Shown piece by piece: positions 59,952 through 64,000 of a DNA stretch of 64,000 bases. The position numbers were made by a program, and so were the translations under genes. The DNA comes from Nocardioides donggukensis. Lineage in GTDB: Bacteria > Actinomycetota > Actinomycetes > Propionibacteriales > Nocardioidaceae. Location of the stretch: the NCBI RefSeq assembly GCF_014842875.1, contig NZ_JACYXZ010000001.1:372001-436000 (forward strand). The letters are read 5' to 3'. Every line of letters begins with the position of its first letter. Position 1 is the stretch's first letter. The notes under the pieces are model-generated. The model was not told the DNA's origin. It saw only the letters and a program-made list of their open reading frames with translations, and ran no database searches.

Positions 59952-59984
59952 CCCGAGCCTCGGCCCCGCGGACCGAGGCTCGGG
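59952..59984. terminator. Terminator hairpin between MoaD-like and GDYXXLXY genes
   Basis: Perfect 12-base arms CCCGAGCCTCGG (59952-59963) and CCGAGGCTCGGG (59973-59984) enclose a nine-base loop between two convergent genes. Confidence 0.8.
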
Positions 59985-59989
59985 CCGGC

Positions 59990-60463
59990 TCACGAGGCGT
60001 CGACCGAGACCAGTGCGGCGTTGCCCCAGCGGTCGATCCGCACGGTGGCGACGGCGTCGCCCCCGGTGACCGCCCGCTCCATCTCCAGCGCCTCGTCCTG
60101 GGGCAGGAACCAGCTCTCGATGCCGCACCCGCCGCCGTCCCACCACCCGGCCGTGCAGGCCAGGTAGGGCCCGGACTCGGGGCGCTCGGCGGAGGGCCGC
60201 CGGCCGACCCAGACGCCGTCCTTCTCCACGAGCGGCACGTAGACCTCGCGCTGGTCGAGCCGGGCCTCGTCGGGCCGGGGCAGGTCCGGGTAGTCGAGCG
60301 CGACGTAGGCCCCCCGGAACGGGTCGATCGGGTCGACGGGCGCCACCCGCAGGCGGTACTCCTCGCCCAGCGCCCGCGCCGAGAGCTGCGGGCCCACGCC
60401 GACCGCCACCAGGCCGAGCTGGACCACCACGGCCAGCGTCACGGCCACCAGCCGGCGGCTCAT
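59990..60463 (-). CDS. GDYXXLXY-domain membrane protein
   Basis: The 157-residue protein has an N-terminal hydrophobic helix (residues 5-25) and the GDYXXLXY signature as RGAYVALDY near residue 50. It overlaps the upstream DUF2157 membrane protein gene by ATGA; these two families commonly occur together. Function is unknown. A cysteine pair flanking GWWDGGGCG near residue 103-112 may form a disulfide outside the membrane. Confidence 0.85.
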   Translation of the reverse strand: MSRRLVAVTLAVVVQLGLVAVGVGPQLSARALGEEYRLRVAPVDPIDPFRGAYVALDYPDLPRPDEARLDQREVYVPLVEKDGVWVGRRPSAERPESGPYLACTAGWWDGGGCGIESWFLPQDEALEMERAVTGGDAVATVRIDRWGNAALVSVDAS

Positions 60464-61716
60464 CGGTCCGCTCCGGCCAGGCTCGCCTCGAGCTGGCGCC
60501 GACCGCGGTCGAACAGGAAGCCGGCGCCGAAGAGGACCATGCCCAGCGCCAGGAACAGCCAGGCTCCGTCGAAGATCCGCGCGAAGACCGCGAAGCTCTG
60601 GAACACCGTGAACACCACGAGCGCGGCGAGCGCCAGGAAGGTCAGGCGTCCGCTGTCGCGCCAGATGCCGAGCACCGCCACCCAGGTCGCCACCGCGACG
60701 TAGGCCGCCACGCTGAGCGCCGCCTGGGCCCAGTCGCCCACGGGGAGCGACCCGGTGCCGGAGACGGCGGCCTGGGACGGCTCCCAGGCCACGAGGCCGA
60801 CGGCGACCGCGGCGACCGCCAGCACCACCGGCGGCTCCAGTCGGGTGGTGTCCCGCCCGAGGTAGGTCGCGGCAGCGGCCAGGGCGACCGCGACCAGGCC
60901 CAGCAGCACCAGCGGGGGAGTCACCACGAAGCCGTCGGCGGTCAGGCTCGGCACCGCCGCCGCGAACAGCCCGACCAGCAGCAGCAGGGCGCCGGCCTCA
61001 CGCCAGGCCGCCGTGAACCCGGCGGGACCGAACCTCGTGTGCAGCACCGAGACCGCCGAGGCCCCGGCGGCCACGGCGAGCAGCGTCACCACGACCGCGA
61101 GCTCCGAGGGCGCCGCCTCGACGGTCTGCCAGAGCACCCAGGCCACGCCGGTCACGAGGCCCACCAGCAGCGGCGTCACCGCGCGGACGGCGTACGCGTA
61201 GACGAGTGCCCCCGCGGACCAGACGCCGATCAGCAGCGGCTCGTACGCCGGCACCTGCAGGCTCTGGGCCGCCTGGAAGACGACCGCCCCGAAGGCCAGC
61301 GCGGCCAGGAGTCGGCCGGTGCCGACCAGCGGCGAGGGTCCGTGCCGGCCGCGGGTACGGCGCCGCTCGGCGCCCAGGTGCGCGGCCGCGACCAGCGCCA
61401 GCCAGATGGCGGTGACGACGGCGAACCGGGCCGATGGCGGGAGCGTCTCGAGGTTGGCGGCCACCAGCCAGATCAGGCCGACCCCCACGAAGACGCCCCC
61501 GAGCGTGAGCAGCAGGCGCCCCAGGGAGAACCTTCGGGTGGCGCGGTAGTGGCCGAGGATCGCCTCGGCCTGGTCGGGACGCAGCAGGCCCTGCGCCGTC
61601 CAGTCTGCGGTCTCGGTGCCGAGCCAGGCCAGCTGGGCCGGTGTGGCGGCCCGCTGGTGCCGACTCGGCCCGGAGGCCGGCATGTGGGCCGGCCCGGGTG
61701 CGATGTCAGTGGTCAT
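60460..61716 (-). CDS. DUF2157-domain multi-pass membrane protein
   Basis: The 418-residue protein begins with a soluble DUF2157 head (WTAQGLLRPDQAEAILGHYRATRRFSLGRLLLTLGGVFVGVGLIWLVAANLETLPPSARF) and then has about 11-12 hydrophobic helices. Its function is unknown. It forms a coupled pair with the GDYXXLXY gene. ATG at 61716 is chosen because upstream in-frame sequence is not family-like. It is divergent from the Holin-X gene across 139 bases. Confidence 0.85.
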   Translation of the reverse strand: MTTDIAPGPAHMPASGPSRHQRAATPAQLAWLGTETADWTAQGLLRPDQAEAILGHYRATRRFSLGRLLLTLGGVFVGVGLIWLVAANLETLPPSARFAVVTAIWLALVAAAHLGAERRRTRGRHGPSPLVGTGRLLAALAFGAVVFQAAQSLQVPAYEPLLIGVWSAGALVYAYAVRAVTPLLVGLVTGVAWVLWQTVEAAPSELAVVVTLLAVAAGASAVSVLHTRFGPAGFTAAWREAGALLLLVGLFAAAVPSLTADGFVVTPPLVLLGLVAVALAAAATYLGRDTTRLEPPVVLAVAAVAVGLVAWEPSQAAVSGTGSLPVGDWAQAALSVAAYVAVATWVAVLGIWRDSGRLTFLALAALVVFTVFQSFAVFARIFDGAWLFLALGMVLFGAGFLFDRGRRQLEASLAGADR

Positions 61717-61855
61717 GCCCCCAGCGTGCGACCTGGCGGCCCCGGGCACATGGGTACCCGTGCTCAGATCGGGTGGGTCCGACGGCTCACGTCGAGACCC
61801 ACCGGGAGTGGGCCGGGGCGTGATTGAGGAGCCCGGATGTGGGAACCGGCCACCC

Positions 61856-62290
61856 ATGACCGAGAACCACACGACCGACCCGCGCCCGCCCGGGGTGTCC
61901 GGGGTGTCCGGCGACGAGCCCATCGGGGCGCTCGTCCACCAGCTCACGCAGCAGGTGCCCGAGCTGATCCGCAGCGAGATGCGCCTGGCCCAGGCCGAGC
62001 TGGCCGAGAAGGGCAAGGCGGCCGGCATCGGCCTCGGTGCCTTCAGCGCCGCCGGGCTGCTGGCCTTCTTCGGGCTGGCGCTGCTGCTGACCACCGCCGT
62101 GCTCGCCCTGGCGCTGGTGCTTCCGGCGTGGGTGGCGGCCCTGATCGTCGCCGCCGTCGTCCTCGCCGCGGCGGGGGCCGCCGGGATCTTCGGGCGCAGC
62201 CGGGTGCAGGCGGCCACGCCGGCCGCCCCCGAGCGGGCCATGGAGGGCGTCCGGGAGGACGTCGCCGTCGTCAAGGGAGGACGCGCATGA
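61856..62290 (+). CDS. Actinobacterial Holin-X / phage-holin-superfamily membrane protein
   Basis: The 144-residue protein has a helical N-terminal part (IGALVHQLTQQVPELIRSEMRLAQAELAEKGKAAGIG) and two membrane helices (about residues 61-86 and 88-112), the pattern of the chromosomal Holin-X family. It overlaps the DUF3618 gene by ATGA; the pair is common in actinobacteria and is not a prophage remnant. Function is unknown, possibly membrane or envelope organisation. Confidence 0.87.
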   Translation: MTENHTTDPRPPGVSGVSGDEPIGALVHQLTQQVPELIRSEMRLAQAELAEKGKAAGIGLGAFSAAGLLAFFGLALLLTTAVLALALVLPAWVAALIVAAVVLAAAGAAGIFGRSRVQAATPAAPERAMEGVREDVAVVKGGRA

Positions 62291-62544
62291 GTGGGAACGG
62301 CACCGAGCCCCGCACCCCGGCCGAGATCGAGGCGGACATCGAGCGCCAGCGCGAGCAGCTGGCCGAGACGGTGGACGCCCTGCACGACCGCCTGGACGTC
62401 AAGGGCCGGGCCCGGGACAAGGCCGCCGAGGTCAGGCACCGGGCCACCACCGACGGCGGGAGCCCGCGTCCGGAGCTCGTGGCCGGGGCCGTCGGCGTCG
62501 TCGTGCTGGTCGTCGGTCTCGTCGTCTGGCGTCGGCGCCGCTGA
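62287..62544 (+). CDS. DUF3618-domain membrane protein
   Basis: The 85-residue protein has the DUF3618 signature RTPAEIEADIERQREQLAETVDALHDRLDVKGRARDKA and one C-terminal membrane helix (LVAGAVGVVVLVVGLVVW) ending in an Arg cluster. It overlaps the Holin-X gene by ATGA and is probably its partner. Function is unknown. Confidence 0.87.
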   Translation: MSGNGTEPRTPAEIEADIERQREQLAETVDALHDRLDVKGRARDKAAEVRHRATTDGGSPRPELVAGAVGVVVLVVGLVVWRRRR

Positions 62545-62590
62545 GCGCCCGGGTGGCGTCCGCCCGTCTCCCGGGCCTAGCCTCGCCGCC

Positions 62591-63475
62591 GTGACCGACG
62601 TACTCCTCGCGACCTGTGCCGACCTGCCCCAGGGCGAGCCCGGCGCCGAGCACCTCGACCGGGCCCTCGCCGCACGGGGGATCGCGGGGCGCTGGGCGTC
62701 GTGGGACGACCCGGCGGTCGACTGGGCCGCTGCGGGCCTGGTGGCGGTGCGAGCCACGTGGGACTACGTCGGCCGGCCCGAGGCCTTCCTCGACTGGGCC
62801 CGCGGCGTGGAGCGCGGCGGCCGGCTCCTCAACGGCGCCGGGGTGTTCGCGTGGAACCTCGACAAGGCCTACCTGTGCGACCTGCCCGAGGTGCCGGTGG
62901 TGCCGACGGTCACCGCCGACTCGCGCGCCGAGCTGGCCGAGGCGGTACGCCGCTGGGGCACCGCGGTCGTCAAGCCGCGGGTCGGAGCGGGCGGCGTGGG
63001 GGTGCTGGTCGTCGACGACCCGGCCGACCCGCGACTCGGGACGGTCGTGCGCAGTCATCCCGACCTGCCGCCGGCCGGCGGCCCGTGGGTGGTCCAGCCG
63101 CTCGTCGACGCCGTCCGGACCGAGGGCGAGACCTCGGTGTTCGTGCTCGACGGGGTCGCGGTCTCGCAGGCCGACAAGCTGCCGGCGGGCGGCGAGATCC
63201 GGGTGCACGAGCACTACGGCGGCTCGACCCGGGGCGTCCCGCTCCGCGACGAGGCGGCGACGCTCGCGACCGGGGCCGTCGCGGCCGCCCGCGCGCTGGT
63301 GCCGGGCGACCTCGACTACGCCCGGGTGGACATGATGCGGCTGGCCGACGGCACCCTCGCGGTCAGCGAGCTGGAGCTGATCGAGCCCGGCCTCTACCTG
63401 GACGTGGTGCCGGGCAACGCCGACCCGTTCGCCGACCTGGTCGCCCGGGCCCTCGGCGTACCCGTCGGGGGCTGA
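62591..63475 (+). CDS. ATP-grasp-fold protein of unknown ligase activity
   Basis: The 294-residue protein shows an ATP-grasp layout: VKPRVGAGGVGVLVVDD near residue 133 (ATP-binding lysine loop), WVVQPLVDAVRTEGETSVFVLDG near residue 169, and the metal site SELELIEPGLYLDV near residue 260. It resembles the family containing cycloserine-pathway DcsG and peptide ligases. The carboxylate and amine partners are unknown. GTG at 62591 is the start; it ends before the groEL promoter region. Confidence 0.82.
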   Translation: MTDVLLATCADLPQGEPGAEHLDRALAARGIAGRWASWDDPAVDWAAAGLVAVRATWDYVGRPEAFLDWARGVERGGRLLNGAGVFAWNLDKAYLCDLPEVPVVPTVTADSRAELAEAVRRWGTAVVKPRVGAGGVGVLVVDDPADPRLGTVVRSHPDLPPAGGPWVVQPLVDAVRTEGETSVFVLDGVAVSQADKLPAGGEIRVHEHYGGSTRGVPLRDEAATLATGAVAAARALVPGDLDYARVDMMRLADGTLAVSELELIEPGLYLDVVPGNADPFADLVARALGVPVGG

Positions 63476-63504
63476 CCCGACCGCCCGACCGGCGGGGGGC
63501 CGTT

Positions 63505-63531
63505 CTTGCACTCGGGGGTGCCGAGTGCTAA
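63505..63531. promoter_or_regulatory. CIRCE element 1 (HrcA operator) over the groEL promoter
   Basis: CTTGCACTC, nine bases, then GAGTGCTAA (63523-63531) matches the CIRCE consensus TTAGCACTC-N9-GAGTGCTAA at nearly every position. It overlaps a plausible promoter, TTGCAC (63506) and TAAACA (63529) with 17-base spacing, so HrcA would repress groEL directly. Confidence 0.9.
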
Positions 63532-63539
63532 ACATGATG

Positions 63540-63566
63540 CTGGCACTCTCAGCATGAGAGTGACAG
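63540..63566. promoter_or_regulatory. CIRCE element 2
   Basis: CTGGCACTC, nine bases (TCAGCATGA), then GAGTGACAG is a second, weaker CIRCE-type repeat centred 35 bases after the first. The inner part CACTCTC...GAGAGTG pairs perfectly. Together the two boxes should give tight HrcA repression relieved by heat. Confidence 0.8.
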
Positions 63567-63675
63567 AACGAACCGGACCGGGGAGTTGAGGTCTGCAGCG
63601 TCGGCGGGAAGGGTCCGCCGGTTCGGCCAGATCGTCCGTCGCGGGCAACGAGCCGGTCCGTCCACGACTCTCTAG

Positions 63676-64000
<325 letters not shown>

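Noticed and set aside
61856..62544. Prophage remnant suggested by the holin-superfamily protein
   Set aside because: Holin-X with DUF3618 is a standard chromosomal pair in actinobacteria, and no endolysin, integrase or structural phage genes are nearby.

Overview
The window is a 64 kb stretch of very GC-rich (above 70% by eye), densely packed chromosomal DNA from a high-GC Gram-positive bacterium. Mycothiol glycosyltransferase MshA, CarD, a SenX3/RegX3-PhoU locus, GpgS, a DUF3263/LytR_C pair, a Holin-X/DUF3618 pair and frequent GTG starts all point to an actinomycete. Nocardioidaceae (Nocardioides-like) is my best guess, by inference only. Almost all of it is core chromosome. I see no prophage, integrase, transposase, rRNA or CRISPR array, and no intergenic gap exceeds about 250 bases.

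Layout. 0-3.3 kb: a HAD phosphatase end, then an overlapping operon of GpgS, a FolP2-like dihydropteroate synthase paralogue, a class III dioxygenase-like protein and a RibD-type reductase. 3.3-6.4 kb: a thioesterase/SDR/acyl-CoA dehydrogenase operon divergent from a TetR regulator. 6.5-15.3 kb: an MFS pump, a DUF559/AbiEi-like gene bracketed by hairpin repeats, typA, a heliorhodopsin, an M4 protease with a fused emfourin-like domain, a racemase, an SDR and a small membrane protein. 15.3-18 kb: an IdeR/DtxR-type iron box in front of a single-chain AMP-ligase, carrier and membrane acyltransferase (AT3). 18-25 kb: mshA-ybjN, an EamA transporter, regX3-senX3 with a PHO box, phoU, gpmA and a lipoprotein. 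25-31 kb: a UbiA-family prenyltransferase, carD, ispF, a molybdopterin oxidoreductase, cysS carrying a palindromic insert, and rlmB. 31-38 kb: a metallophosphoesterase, a DUF4032 protein, a GH13 enzyme, and SoxR divergent from a split transketolase. 38-46.6 kb: tRNA-Thr, pdxY, a DODA-type dioxygenase, ung, then a 3-hydroxybutyrate/PHA-related cluster. 46.6-52.5 kb: an ECF sigma/anti-sigma pair, a secreted beta-helix repeat protein, and a YeiH exporter with a LysR regulator. 52.5-58 kb: a cNMP-binding protein, a class III cyclase, otsA and a spermidine-synthase-like protein, divergent from DUF3263, LytR_C and otsB. 58-64 kb: a SAM-I riboswitch ahead of thrC and a MoaD/ThiS-like gene, membrane proteins, an ATP-grasp enzyme, and two CIRCE boxes before groEL.

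The most unusual items are these: the iron-boxed AMP-ligase/carrier/AT3 fusion, which resembles DltA plus DltC plus an acyltransferase in one chain; the SAM-I riboswitch on a threonine-synthase-like gene followed by a sulfur-carrier protein ending in Gly-Gly, which suggests a role in sulfur transfer or methionine synthesis; a 67-bp near-palindrome inserted in frame in cysS; 51-bp direct repeats with hairpin arms around a DUF559 gene; the heliorhodopsin; and a SoxR-type promoter placed for leaderless expression of a split transketolase. Functions come from motif reading only; no database search was possible.
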